A stretch of DNA of 64,000 nt, from NCBI RefSeq assembly GCF_002754315.1, contig NZ_PEFE01000001.1:2604001-2668000 (forward strand). The letters are read 5' to 3'. The first letter of the stretch is position 1, and each line of letters opens with the position of its first letter. Origin of the DNA: Flavobacterium sp. 11 (GTDB taxonomy: Bacteria; Bacteroidota; Bacteroidia; Flavobacteriales; Flavobacteriaceae). A model generated the notes under the pieces. It was not told where the DNA came from. It ran no database searches and saw only the letters and a program-made list of their open reading frames with translations. Made by a program: the position numbers and the translations under genes. Shown here piece after piece: positions 1 to 8,738 of this stretch.

Positions 1-2
1 AA

Positions 3-995
3 ATGGCGGGCAGTTTGGTTTCGGTTTTAAAAGCCATCCCGGATCCTACGGGAATTAGTCAAGGTTCAGCAGGAGCAGTTTTTATTTTGTCTAAAATTTC
101 TGGAGATGACAAATGCAAGTATGCTGTTTTTTCCAGTGCCGACTTGGCTGCAAAATACAAAGAAAATGGAGAAACTGATGATGCGTGTTTGGTTCAGGAT
201 ACGCCAGTCAGTAAAGATGCCAAACGACTTTCTACTGATAAATCGGCTTGTATGCAATCCAATTCTGGGAATTTATGGTTTGGTTTCGAAAGTAAAAACT
301 GGATCATGAACCAAAAAATTATTCTGGAAGTTGTGCCGTGGGTCGATAATAAACTCAGTCGTGGCTGGACGCTTGAAAACAGAAAAGCAATCATCGATCA
401 ATGTAAAACATCTAATTTGGCTCAAAAAATGACCAATTCAGATGATTTTTGCGTTTGTATTCTCGATAAAATCCAATCCAAGTACAAGTTTAAGGAATTT
501 CAAAAATTATTGGCTGTAGAGCGTGCTAAAGCGTTCAAGGATTTTGGCAACAGTTGTTTTGGGGAAACCAGTCTTTCAAAAAGTGTTTATGATGATTTGC
601 GCAAGCAAGCCGCTGTATTTGCAAAACAAGGAAAACAAGGCGAAGCCATCTCGAAACTGACAACAATTATCAATGATGGCAAGGCGACCGCTTTGGATTA
701 CAATGCAATAGGAAGTAGTTATGTGTTGACGAAGCAATACGGAAAAGCAATTAAATTCCTGAAAGAAGGCGAAAAACTTGATGATACGGAGTTGTTGATA
801 AAGATGAATTTGGCACACGCCTATTTATTAAATTATAATTATGCCTCGGCAAAAGCTATTTATAAAGAATATCAATCTCAAAACGTTACGGATAGTTTGA
901 GTTGGACTCAAAAAATAAAACAAGATTTTGCTACGTTCAAAAAGGCAGGAATAACTTCCCGTGATTTTGAAAGGATTTTGAAGTTAGTGGATTAA
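3..995 (+). CDS. TPR-containing protein, probably cut at its 5' end by the window
   Basis: The C-terminal part (about residues 205-290) reads as two or three tetratricopeptide-like helical pairs, including an ALDYNAIGSSY segment followed by YGKAIKFLKEGEKL. This suggests a protein-interaction scaffold. The first ATG is at position 3 and no signal peptide follows it, while the N-terminal 200 residues contain several cysteines and no family I recognise. Because the frame runs to the window edge, the real start is probably upstream and a secretion signal may be missing. It lies 62 bp upstream of menC on the same strand. The function is unknown; only the TPR assignment is supported. Confidence 0.6.
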   Translation: MAGSLVSVLKAIPDPTGISQGSAGAVFILSKISGDDKCKYAVFSSADLAAKYKENGETDDACLVQDTPVSKDAKRLSTDKSACMQSNSGNLWFGFESKNWIMNQKIILEVVPWVDNKLSRGWTLENRKAIIDQCKTSNLAQKMTNSDDFCVCILDKIQSKYKFKEFQKLLAVERAKAFKDFGNSCFGETSLSKSVYDDLRKQAAVFAKQGKQGEAISKLTTIINDGKATALDYNAIGSSYVLTKQYGKAIKFLKEGEKLDDTELLIKMNLAHAYLLNYNYASAKAIYKEYQSQNVTDSLSWTQKIKQDFATFKKAGITSRDFERILKLVD

Positions 996-1057
996 GTTTT
1001 AATATAATTAGTTAGATACAAGATTAAAATAACTCATAACTCATAATTTATAATTTC

Positions 1058-2104
1058 TTGAAAGCAACCTATCACAAATACATTCTTAATTTCAAACGAC
1101 CATCAGGAACTTCCCGTGGCGTTATGACCGAAAAAGAAACTTGGTTTATCGTCTTGGAGCAAGACGGTAAAAAAGGAATAGGAGAATGTGGAATCCTTCG
1201 CGGATTGAGTATTGATGATTGTTCGGATTATGAAGAAAAATTACAATGGACTTGCGATGCTATTCACTTAGGAAAAGACCAACTTTGGGAAGCTTTAATG
1301 GAGTTTCCTTCGATACAGTTTGGAGTGGAGATGGCGTTCCAATCTTTGGAGAGTGAAAACCCTTTTTTATTGTTCCCTTCGGACTTTACAAATGGCACAA
1401 AATCCATCTTGATAAACGGTTTGGTTTGGATGGGTGAGGAGTCGTTTATGAAGCAGCAAATCGAAGAGAAACTAGCACAAGGTTTCCAATGCATTAAACT
1501 CAAAATAGGTGCAATAGATTTTGATAAAGAACTGCAATTATTGCGATTTATTCGGGAGCATTTTACTCCGGAACAAGTCGAAATTCGGGTTGATGCTAAC
1601 GGTGCTTTTAGTGAAAATTTAGCTTTAGATAAATTAATGCAACTATCTGAATTTAAATTGCATAGCATAGAGCAACCGATACAAAAAAATCATACTGACA
1701 GTATGGCAGAGCTGTGTAAAATCACACCTTTTCCTATTGCTTTGGATGAGGAGTTGATTGGTGTGTTTACTTTGATAGAAAAGGAACAATTATTAGAGAA
1801 AATTAAGCCGCAATACATCATTTTGAAGCCTAGTTTTATAGGCGGTTTTCGAGGCACTCAAGAATGGATTTCATTGGCTGAAAAGCATAAAATCGGATGG
1901 TGGATTACCTCAGCTTTGGAAAGTAATATTGGACTGAATGCTATTGCGCAATGGACCTTTTTACAGCACAATTTGATGCCTCAAGGATTAGGAACCGGAG
2001 CACTTTATACCAATAATTTTGACTGCCCGCTGGAAGTTTCACAGGGGCAATTGTGGTATAAAAAAGAGTTGGATTGGAAGTTTGATTTTGTTCTTTTGAA
2101 ATAG
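1058..2104 (+). CDS. menC: o-succinylbenzoate synthase (enolase superfamily)
   Basis: Cytoplasmic enolase-superfamily enzyme that dehydrates SHCHC to o-succinylbenzoate in menaquinone synthesis. The catalytic set is visible: KLK at residues 147-149, metal ligands D179 (RVDAN), E205 (SIEQP) and D230 (ALDEE), and K257 (ILKPSF). The C-terminal ITSALESNIGLNA segment is typical of MenC. Length (348 aa) fits. The start is TTG at 1058; no in-frame ATG gives a complete N-terminal capping domain. The neighbours are not men genes, so a dipeptide epimerase or another superfamily activity is the alternative, but the C-terminal motif favours MenC. Confidence 0.85.
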   Translation: MKATYHKYILNFKRPSGTSRGVMTEKETWFIVLEQDGKKGIGECGILRGLSIDDCSDYEEKLQWTCDAIHLGKDQLWEALMEFPSIQFGVEMAFQSLESENPFLLFPSDFTNGTKSILINGLVWMGEESFMKQQIEEKLAQGFQCIKLKIGAIDFDKELQLLRFIREHFTPEQVEIRVDANGAFSENLALDKLMQLSEFKLHSIEQPIQKNHTDSMAELCKITPFPIALDEELIGVFTLIEKEQLLEKIKPQYIILKPSFIGGFRGTQEWISLAEKHKIGWWITSALESNIGLNAIAQWTFLQHNLMPQGLGTGALYTNNFDCPLEVSQGQLWYKKELDWKFDFVLLK

Positions 2105-2105
2105 A

Positions 2106-3194
2106 TTATTTCGTAGTTTTCTTTTGTTCGCCGTCACCCAATAAAACGGATAGCGTCTTTAAACTAGGTGTACGGTCGGCAATCAATTTTATGATACTTA
2201 TGAACGGAATGAAGAGAATCATTCCTGCAGCGCCCCATAAAATGCCTCCCAAGATTACTATAATAATGATGACAAGTGTGTTTATTTTCAAACGGCTTCC
2301 CACTGCAAAAGGAAATATAATATAGGCTTCGAGTGCTTGAACAACAGAAAAAACAGCAATGACGGCCAACGGATACCAAATTGAATTGTACGTTATCCAA
2401 GAAACGGCAATGGGCAAGAGCGACGATATCATGATTCCTACATACGGAATAAAAGTTAGGATTGAGGCTATAAAACCAAACAAAAATGGGTGTGGTACTC
2501 CGATAATCAATAGTCCGATACTGTTTAATAATCCAACTATTAAATAGACCAGCAGCATTCCTTTGATGAAATTGTAATACGCATGAATGGTTTCAACGAG
2601 GATTTCGTGAATGGTTTTTTTTCTTTCGGGAGGGAAAAGTTCATATAAGGCATTTGATAACATCTGGCGGTGGAAAAGTATTAATGCCGAGAAAACAGGA
2701 ATCATTAATAAAAAAAATACAGATTCAGAGAGGGAATAAGCGGTGTTTCGGACTATTGAAAAAGCTTGTGAACCGGAGTTGTTGATTGTATTATTGATAA
2801 ATTCTGTTTGTTTTTGCAAACTAATGTCAAATCGTTCCGAAATAAAAAGACTCAATTGATTTATTGTTTCGGTTAGTTTGGTTCTTAAAGATTGCCATTC
2901 GTGAAGAAACTCTGAAAACTGTGCGAATAATAGATAAATTATAGCTCCTACCAAAAGTGTTACTCCTAAAATACAAATAACAATTGCAATTCCTTTGTTG
3001 ATTCCTTTTGTTTCCATCCATTTACAAACAGGATATAGAATAAAACCAATGAGTAATGAAAAGCTTAACGGAATAAATAATGTTTTGCCAAAGTACAGAA
3101 TCAAAGCCGCCAATACGATAAACTGAAGAATTTCTAACAGAGAAAATCTCCTGTTGGATTGAAATGGAATGGGTGTTTTAGAAGATTCTGACAT
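2106..3194 (-). CDS. AI-2E family (PerM/UPF0118) transporter
   Basis: A 362-aa polytopic inner-membrane protein with about seven or eight hydrophobic segments. The PerM/AI-2E exporter layout is clear: an N-terminal helical hairpin, a variable amphipathic region around residues 85-150, and a C-terminal block with GVPHPFLFGFIASILTFIPYVG, then GSRLKINTLVIIIIVILGG. The family exports small molecules or sodium/protons; the AI-2 name should not be taken as proof of substrate. It is convergent with menC, with one base between the stop codons. Confidence 0.85.
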   Translation of the reverse strand: MSESSKTPIPFQSNRRFSLLEILQFIVLAALILYFGKTLFIPLSFSLLIGFILYPVCKWMETKGINKGIAIVICILGVTLLVGAIIYLLFAQFSEFLHEWQSLRTKLTETINQLSLFISERFDISLQKQTEFINNTINNSGSQAFSIVRNTAYSLSESVFFLLMIPVFSALILFHRQMLSNALYELFPPERKKTIHEILVETIHAYYNFIKGMLLVYLIVGLLNSIGLLIIGVPHPFLFGFIASILTFIPYVGIMISSLLPIAVSWITYNSIWYPLAVIAVFSVVQALEAYIIFPFAVGSRLKINTLVIIIIVILGGILWGAAGMILFIPFISIIKLIADRTPSLKTLSVLLGDGEQKKTTK

Positions 3195-3306
3195 ATAATT
3201 GTTGTATTATAAGCGTTATTCCTTACTCTTCCTTACTTTATAAACGATTTAAGTATGAACCTAAAACGTGTAACAAGCTACTAAATTGCCAATTATTGCG
3301 AATGTT

Positions 3307-3753
3307 TTAAGTTTCCAATAATCGTCTGTGGTAATTAATTTGTCCCAAATGATAGGCTAGGTGCGTGGTCAAATGGACAAGCATAAACTCAGTAGAAGTC
3401 TTGTTTTCGAAAACTAAAAGAGGATATTCCTTTTTTAATTCTTCTTCTGATATTGTATTTAATGCATTGTCAACAACGACAATGGTTTCTTCGATTTTTG
3501 ACAGCAATTCTGCTCTTGGAATGTCTTTCAGTGAAAACTCTAATGGTCTGTTTCTTATATAACCTGTCTTTCCAAATTCGGCGCCAATGTAAGTATTTAG
3601 ATTTCCCACTAAATGCAAGCATAGATTTCCGGCTGAATTAGCGATGCCTTTTTGAGTTTTCCAAATATCGTTTTCGTTTTGGTACGACTCAATTTCGGTT
3701 TTTAGCTGATTTAAATCTCGGTTGAATAGTGTTTTTAAAGTTTCAATTAGCAT
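3307..3753 (-). CDS. DinB-like four-helix metal-binding protein (DUF1572 type)
   Basis: 148-aa cytosolic protein of the DinB/YfiT-like superfamily. Putative metal ligands are the histidine in LCLHLVGNL (near residue 47) and the C-terminal HLTTHLAYHLGQINYHRR cluster. Members include thiol transferases and stress-induced proteins of uncertain function. The start overlaps the end of the upstream NTF2-like gene by 11 bp, so the two are almost certainly co-transcribed. Confidence 0.75.
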   Translation of the reverse strand: MLIETLKTLFNRDLNQLKTEIESYQNENDIWKTQKGIANSAGNLCLHLVGNLNTYIGAEFGKTGYIRNRPLEFSLKDIPRAELLSKIEETIVVVDNALNTISEEELKKEYPLLVFENKTSTEFMLVHLTTHLAYHLGQINYHRRLLET

Positions 3754-4222
3754 TTTTAGTTTCTTTGTATTTTTTCAATGATAGCAGTGCTTGTTGCTGT
3801 ATTTTATGTTGAAAAAAACCAGTCCAACCTAATAAATATCCGTTAATTCCAAAAGCTTGTTTGGACCATTTCCAGATGTCGAAATCATCAGTGTGTTTTT
3901 TGATCAATCCGTCTTTAAACTGAAACTGTGCGCGAATAACATTTACTACTTTTCTATTGGTTTTACTAAAATTGTAGGTAGCTATCCATTGCGCGGAACC
4001 AACGTATTCATCTGCTTTTATATCTGAAAACTCAATTTTTATATTTCCTTTACTTTTTTCAATAAGCATTTTCCACATTTGGCACACATCCTTTTCTTTT
4101 AATAAACCAAAAGCAGGATCACGAAATTCAATTTTAGAGTGATAGCATTCACACATAGTTGAAGCATCGGCATTGGCAAAAGCAGTATAAAACTTAATGA
4201 GGGTTTTTTCGTTTGGGGTCAT
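3743..4222 (-). CDS. NTF2-like / SnoaL-fold protein
   Basis: 159-aa protein with the cone-shaped NTF2-like pattern. It has an N-terminal helix (LIKFYTAFANADASTMCECYH), an IEFRDPAFG strand typical of SnoaL-like proteins, and later strands ending in IKKHTDDFDIWKWSKQAFG. Such proteins are small hydrolases, isomerases or binding proteins; no catalytic set is recognisable. It overlaps the downstream DinB-like gene by 11 bp. A strong terminator at 4396-4431 separates its upstream region from the OmpA gene. Confidence 0.75.
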   Translation of the reverse strand: MTPNEKTLIKFYTAFANADASTMCECYHSKIEFRDPAFGLLKEKDVCQMWKMLIEKSKGNIKIEFSDIKADEYVGSAQWIATYNFSKTNRKVVNVIRAQFQFKDGLIKKHTDDFDIWKWSKQAFGINGYLLGWTGFFQHKIQQQALLSLKKYKETKNAN

Positions 4223-4395
4223 ATCTACATAAAGTGAGTAGTAAAAATAATAATTTTTTTGTTAAAATTTAGGTTTTAAAAAAGGAATATAGAATAATTT
4301 GATGTGATTTATTTCTGATATAGAAACACCAGGAATAATTCAGGATTGATTCTCATTAGATTACATTCGGAAATGGTTTCTCAATTTTAGATAAA

Positions 4396-4431
4396 AAAAG
4401 AGGATAGACTTTTAAGTTTCTATCCTCTTTT
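4396..4431. terminator. Rho-independent terminator hairpin
   Basis: Stem AAAAGAGGATAG pairs with CTATCCTCTTTT. It lies 34 bp after the OmpA gene (minus strand) and is followed by a T-rich stretch on that strand. The rest of 4223-4464 shows nothing else I recognise. Confidence 0.75.
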
Positions 4432-4464
4432 ATAATTTATTAGATGGTATTCTATTATCTCGAT

Positions 4465-6498
4465 TTATTTAACGGCAGGAATAATATCAATTATTACGGT
4501 ACGATTGTAAAAACGTTCTTCGGGAGTTTTGTTGTCAAATGGAGAATTATTTTCATTTTCACCATAGCCTGATACATCGAATTTAACATCGTTTCTACCC
4601 GCTTTAGCTAAACTGCTCTGAAGGATATTTTTTACATCATTTGCACGAGCTAATGACAAGTCTTGATTGTAAACTTCATCACCAATAATATCCGTATGAC
4701 CTTTGATAATTACGGTTGCTCCAACAGGAATTTTAGGCGTAACTACCTCAGTTAGGTATTTTTCATACAATGAAATCGCTTTAGAAGTATTGAATTCATA
4801 GATTATACTATATCGCATCCCTTCTTCCATTTTTGCAGGAGTCCAAAGTACCATGTGAACCGGAGTTTCTTTTTCTACAATTTTACCACTTTTAGTCTGG
4901 CCAATCATTTTTACTTTATAATCTCCTTCTGGACGGCTACCTAAAATTGTTTTTCCAGGAATGCTTACCTCATCTTGAGTATAAGGTCCAAAAGATTGTA
5001 CTTTTCCTTGTTCGTCAGTTATTTGTAATGACCAAGATGATAATGCTTCTCCAGCTCCTTTATTGTTGAAGGTTACATAACTTTCAACTGGTGCTTCTTG
5101 TGAGGCAACAATCTGTACTGGTTTTAATGGCGCATCAGGACCACTTTGAAATTCCATCAATAGATCAGTAGAGTTACTTTCGATAGAAACTCTGCGATCT
5201 CCTTCACGTAGCAAAACCAATTCTAATGTTGCTCCTGGTTGCTCTGATGGGATATTTGGTTTATTTTGACCTTTAGGGGTAATTCTGGTTGGATTTATTG
5301 CAAATATATTTACCAAATAGGTTTTAACAGATTCTGCCATAGTAAGACCATCTGTATTGCCATTGTTAGAGGAACCCACCAAAGTAATTGTCGATGAAGG
5401 ATTTTTTTGCATGCGATCTCCAAGGATGTTCAGTACATTATAATAAACAGTCATTTGACGTTTAGAACGATCTGATAAATTTTTTGGAGCAAATGTTTCC
5501 AATTGATCTTCTTTGAAGTCTTTCACTTGATTTTTCGTCAATAAAACATAACGATTTGGAATCTCTGTTGATCCTTCATTAAAGAAAACATAGTTTCTAA
5601 GCGGGAAAATTTCAGTCATTCTTCTTTCTCCGGGAACATTGCTAGGAGAGTTTACAGAAAACTGCACTTCACGGTCTTTAGCCAAATCCGTTGCTTCTTG
5701 AATGTTTTTTCCTTGTCCCAATTTAAGGGCAACTCCCGCTCTAATTGTAGTTATGTTCCAAGTCTCTGTAGCACGTGGATTTTGACCAAAATAAGGTTGG
5801 AAAGAAACAAAAGGAGACAATACAAATTGTGTTTTGCTGCTATCTGAAGAAAGCGGAATATCATATCCTGCACCAATTTGCATTGACAAAATAGTTTTCT
5901 CTATTTCGCTAAATTCACCCGTTACTGCAGGAGAAGGAGCTTGATCAGGAAAAGCCGGATTAATGCCTAATTGGTATGTAAATGATTTGTCCATATTGAA
6001 AGCCAATCGTGGACCTCCATAAAGATAAAAATTAGATTTAAAAGGAGCAAAACGTACGCTTGGTTCCACGGTGATGTAACTTAAGTCAGTAGATAAATCA
6101 GCAGGACAGTCGCATGCTGTTTTTACTTGGTCAAAAGCACCTTTGCGGCTATCATATCCTGCTTGTAACATTACACCCCATCTTGAATCAGCAGGACGAT
6201 ATTCTAAAAGTGGTGCAATAAAAAGTCCTGTGCCATTTCCTTCATGAAAAGTAGCCGGAGGCGTAAAACCAGCATTCAACTGATTAGTAGAACCACGGTA
6301 AAAATTAAAATTAGCACCACCAGCAAGTCCAAAGTACCAAGAAGGTTTAGCATATTTAACCGCTTGAACTTCCTGTGCCTGTATTGGTGTTTGCACGCTT
6401 AACCACGTCAATGAGACTACTAAAAGGCTTTTTAGTGGTAAGTTATTAGGTGACCAAGCTTGGCGTAATCCTTTTTTGAAATTATTTATATTGTCCAT
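4465..6498 (-). CDS. OmpA-family outer-membrane protein with N-terminal barrel
   Basis: 677 aa. A hydrophobic stretch near residues 24-42, ending in an AQ cleavage-like site, is the export signal. Residues about 50-260 look like an outer-membrane beta-barrel (WYFGLAGGANFNFYRG). The C-terminal 115 residues form an OmpA peptidoglycan-binding domain: GHTDIIGDEVYNQDLSLARA and the final YNRTVIIDI. A second, degenerate OmpA-like segment sits around residues 310-420 (NEGSTEIPNRY and later DGLTMAESVKTYL). It probably tethers the outer membrane to the cell wall. It lies 88 bp downstream of the ice-binding gene and may share its promoter. Confidence 0.85.
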   Translation of the reverse strand: MDNINNFKKGLRQAWSPNNLPLKSLLVVSLTWLSVQTPIQAQEVQAVKYAKPSWYFGLAGGANFNFYRGSTNQLNAGFTPPATFHEGNGTGLFIAPLLEYRPADSRWGVMLQAGYDSRKGAFDQVKTACDCPADLSTDLSYITVEPSVRFAPFKSNFYLYGGPRLAFNMDKSFTYQLGINPAFPDQAPSPAVTGEFSEIEKTILSMQIGAGYDIPLSSDSSKTQFVLSPFVSFQPYFGQNPRATETWNITTIRAGVALKLGQGKNIQEATDLAKDREVQFSVNSPSNVPGERRMTEIFPLRNYVFFNEGSTEIPNRYVLLTKNQVKDFKEDQLETFAPKNLSDRSKRQMTVYYNVLNILGDRMQKNPSSTITLVGSSNNGNTDGLTMAESVKTYLVNIFAINPTRITPKGQNKPNIPSEQPGATLELVLLREGDRRVSIESNSTDLLMEFQSGPDAPLKPVQIVASQEAPVESYVTFNNKGAGEALSSWSLQITDEQGKVQSFGPYTQDEVSIPGKTILGSRPEGDYKVKMIGQTKSGKIVEKETPVHMVLWTPAKMEEGMRYSIIYEFNTSKAISLYEKYLTEVVTPKIPVGATVIIKGHTDIIGDEVYNQDLSLARANDVKNILQSSLAKAGRNDVKFDVSGYGENENNSPFDNKTPEERFYNRTVIIDIIPAVK

Positions 6499-6530
6499 GT
6501 TATTTGTTTTGTTTGATTCATTTTAAATAT

Positions 6531-6550
6531 ATCCCGCCCTGAGACGGGAT
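6531..6550. repeat. Small REP-like inverted repeat
   Basis: ATCCCG and CGGGAT flank an 8-nt spacer between the ice-binding and OmpA genes. It is GC-rich compared with its surroundings and may be a dispersed palindrome or mRNA-processing hairpin. No T-run follows, so it does not look like a terminator. Confidence 0.4.
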
Positions 6551-6586
6551 GAAATGTTTGATTCTAATAGTTGTTTTGTCAAATAC

Positions 6587-8362
6587 CTAATTTGGCACAT
6601 TGATAACTGTATTTACCATAGTAACTGAAGCTACTAGAGAAATCGCTCTACCATTTAGTACTGTTAAAAAGGGATTAGTGCTGTTAGCTGGGGAAGATAA
6701 AGTCACACCAGAATTGGCGATAATGTTTCCAACCATAACTCCACCACCTGCGTAGTTAATAACTGCTGCAGTACCAACATACCAATACACATTATTAGGG
6801 TTTCCAACACCGTTTAAAAAAGTAACACTGCTTGGCATTGAATCACCTACCGTTAAAGTAGAAGGTGCTTGAAAATACCATTTTGCATTGGGATCACCAT
6901 TTGCATTCAAGGTAAGATTTCCGTTAGTTATAGTAAAAGAACTTGAAGCTGTATAGATACCAGGAGCTAATGTTAATCCTCCTAATTCACCAGCACCTGG
7001 ATTAGCAACGCCACCTGGCATTGAGGCAGGGGAGATGCTATTGTAAAGATCTCTTGCGGCATTTAATCCCGCTAATGCAGTTGCTGCTTTGGTAGCATTT
7101 CCTGGAGCAGGAGCATCAGTAAAAATTCCATCTGTTACAACTCCGTTATTTAATGGGGTTACGGTATATACATCACCACTTGTACCATCTGTAAAGCCGG
7201 TCACTAAAGAGGAAGCAGCAGTTGTACCTATTGTTCCATCTACTACAGATAATAACCCTTGGTTTGTGATTCCTGCATTACCTCCAAAAACTCCAAAAAA
7301 CAGTCCGCTAGTAACTATAGGAGTTGGTGTTACTGTATTTGCTGTAGTGAAATTCCATACATAGTTATTTGCTAATGGAATACCCAAAGTGCTTTTAGCA
7401 CCAGTTGTTATGGTAGCAGTATAAGTAAGTCCTGGATTAAGTGAATTTACTGGGTTAAACGAAGCTGTATTTCCACCAGTGTAAGTAACAACACCTGGAA
7501 TTACTGTTGTACCTTGTCTCAAAGTAAAAGTAGTTGCATTTATACTCAAAGGATCCATAGGTACACTGAATGTTGCTGTAACAGTTTTATTTAGATTAAC
7601 TCCTGTAGCATTATTAAGTGGGTCTGTACTCGTTACTGTAGGTGCTGCTGCTGTAGTGAAATTCCATACATAATTAGCAGCTAATGGAGTGTCTAGTGTG
7701 CTTTCAGCTCCAGTTGTTATTGTAACTGTATAAACTGTGTTAGCGGTTAACAAATTTGTAGGTGTAAAAGATACTGTAGACCCAGAATAAGTAATTACTC
7801 CAGCAACCGTATTTGTTCCTTGTTTTACCGTAAAAGTAGAACTGTTTAATGTCAAAGGATTCATTGGTACACTAAAAGTGGCAGTTATCGTTTTATTTAG
7901 AGTAATGTTTACAGCATTGTTTAATGGGTCAGTAGCACTCACCATAGGAACAATAAGCATTCCGGTACTAAATGTCCAAACATAATCAGCTTGAAGTGCA
8001 TTACCCATTACATCCTTAACTCCGGTTTTAATTCTGGCACTGTAAGTAGTATTTGGAGTAAGAGGACTGCTAGGAGTAAATGTAGCAGTAGTTCCACTAT
8101 AGGTTACTGTACCTGTAATGGTAGAACCATCGGCTTTAGTAATAATAAATGTGGATTGATTGATTGTTGCTGCATCCATCTCTTCATTGAATGTTGCTGA
8201 AATCAGTTGTCTAAAAGGAACGGCTAAAGCTCCATTAACCGGAGTCGTAGATTGAACAACCGGGCATATACCTTCGGGCGCTATAAAATCGTCTTCCGCA
8301 CAGCCTGAAATTAATGCAATAAACAATATTGCAAATGTTAATAGTAAGTTTTTAGTTTTCAT
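6587..8362 (-). CDS. Ice-binding (DUF3494) lipoprotein with three Big_5 domains
   Basis: 591 aa. The lipobox LISGC places the acylated cysteine at residue 21, so this is a surface or periplasmic lipoprotein. Residues about 33-135, 137-237 and 240-340 are three Ig-like Big_5 repeats, each ending in a VWTFST/VWNFTTA strand. Residues about 350-591 form the DUF3494 ice-binding beta-solenoid (FFGVFGGNAGITNQG, GLTLAPGIYTA and VYWYVGTAAVINYAG). Family members bind ice, inhibit recrystallisation or adhere cells to ice. The upstream promoter carries the shared TGTAAC-repeat architecture of the stress cluster (8397-8460). Confidence 0.92.
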   Translation of the reverse strand: MKTKNLLLTFAILFIALISGCAEDDFIAPEGICPVVQSTTPVNGALAVPFRQLISATFNEEMDAATINQSTFIITKADGSTITGTVTYSGTTATFTPSSPLTPNTTYSARIKTGVKDVMGNALQADYVWTFSTGMLIVPMVSATDPLNNAVNITLNKTITATFSVPMNPLTLNSSTFTVKQGTNTVAGVITYSGSTVSFTPTNLLTANTVYTVTITTGAESTLDTPLAANYVWNFTTAAAPTVTSTDPLNNATGVNLNKTVTATFSVPMDPLSINATTFTLRQGTTVIPGVVTYTGGNTASFNPVNSLNPGLTYTATITTGAKSTLGIPLANNYVWNFTTANTVTPTPIVTSGLFFGVFGGNAGITNQGLLSVVDGTIGTTAASSLVTGFTDGTSGDVYTVTPLNNGVVTDGIFTDAPAPGNATKAATALAGLNAARDLYNSISPASMPGGVANPGAGELGGLTLAPGIYTASSSFTITNGNLTLNANGDPNAKWYFQAPSTLTVGDSMPSSVTFLNGVGNPNNVYWYVGTAAVINYAGGGVMVGNIIANSGVTLSSPANSTNPFLTVLNGRAISLVASVTMVNTVINVPN

Positions 8363-8396
8363 TTTATTGATTTAGGGGATTAAGTATTTTGTACAG

Positions 8397-8460
8397 CAAA
8401 GATTGTTTTGTTTTTGACTATTAATGTTACACAATTAAAAATGGAAGTTGTAAAATTCAC
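8397..8460 (-). promoter_or_regulatory. TGTAAC-repeat promoter, site I (ice-binding gene)
   Basis: Minus strand, upstream to downstream: GTGAAT (8455-8460), TACAAC (8447-8452), 15 nt, TGTAAC (8426-8431), 21 nt, -7 element AATCTTTG (8397-8404), then 34 nt to the ATG. The spacing equals the other eight sites. The remainder of 8461-8738 holds only the terminator at 8661. Confidence 0.75.
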
Positions 8461-8660
8461 TTATTTAAAAAGTTAAATTTTCAATTTTAAATTGATAATC
8501 AATTGCTTGGGATTTAAAATATGTTAAAAAGATATCACTCTATTTAATTTTTTTTCTTCCAAAACTTAGGGATGCTTAAAAAGTTTAATCTAAAACATAT
8601 TGTTGCGTAAACAGTTTTTAAGTCAAAGACTCCCATTTAATAGTGCCAAAACATAAAAAA

Positions 8661-8690
8661 GGGTTCAACTTTAATGAAAAAGTTAAACCC
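8661..8690. terminator. Terminator hairpin after the coiled-coil DHp gene
   Basis: GGGTTCAACTTT pairs with AAAGTTAAACCC with one mismatch. A T-run follows on the minus strand. It sits 48 bp past the stop of the 8739-9512 gene. Confidence 0.65.
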
Positions 8691-8738
8691 TGTGATTTTG
8701 AACGGACACACTTTAATGGGTTGTGTCTATTTTTAAAT

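Noticed and set aside
7089..7364. Frame antisense to the ice-binding gene
   Set aside because: Low-complexity mirror of the repetitive DUF3494 coding sequence; no start context or homology.
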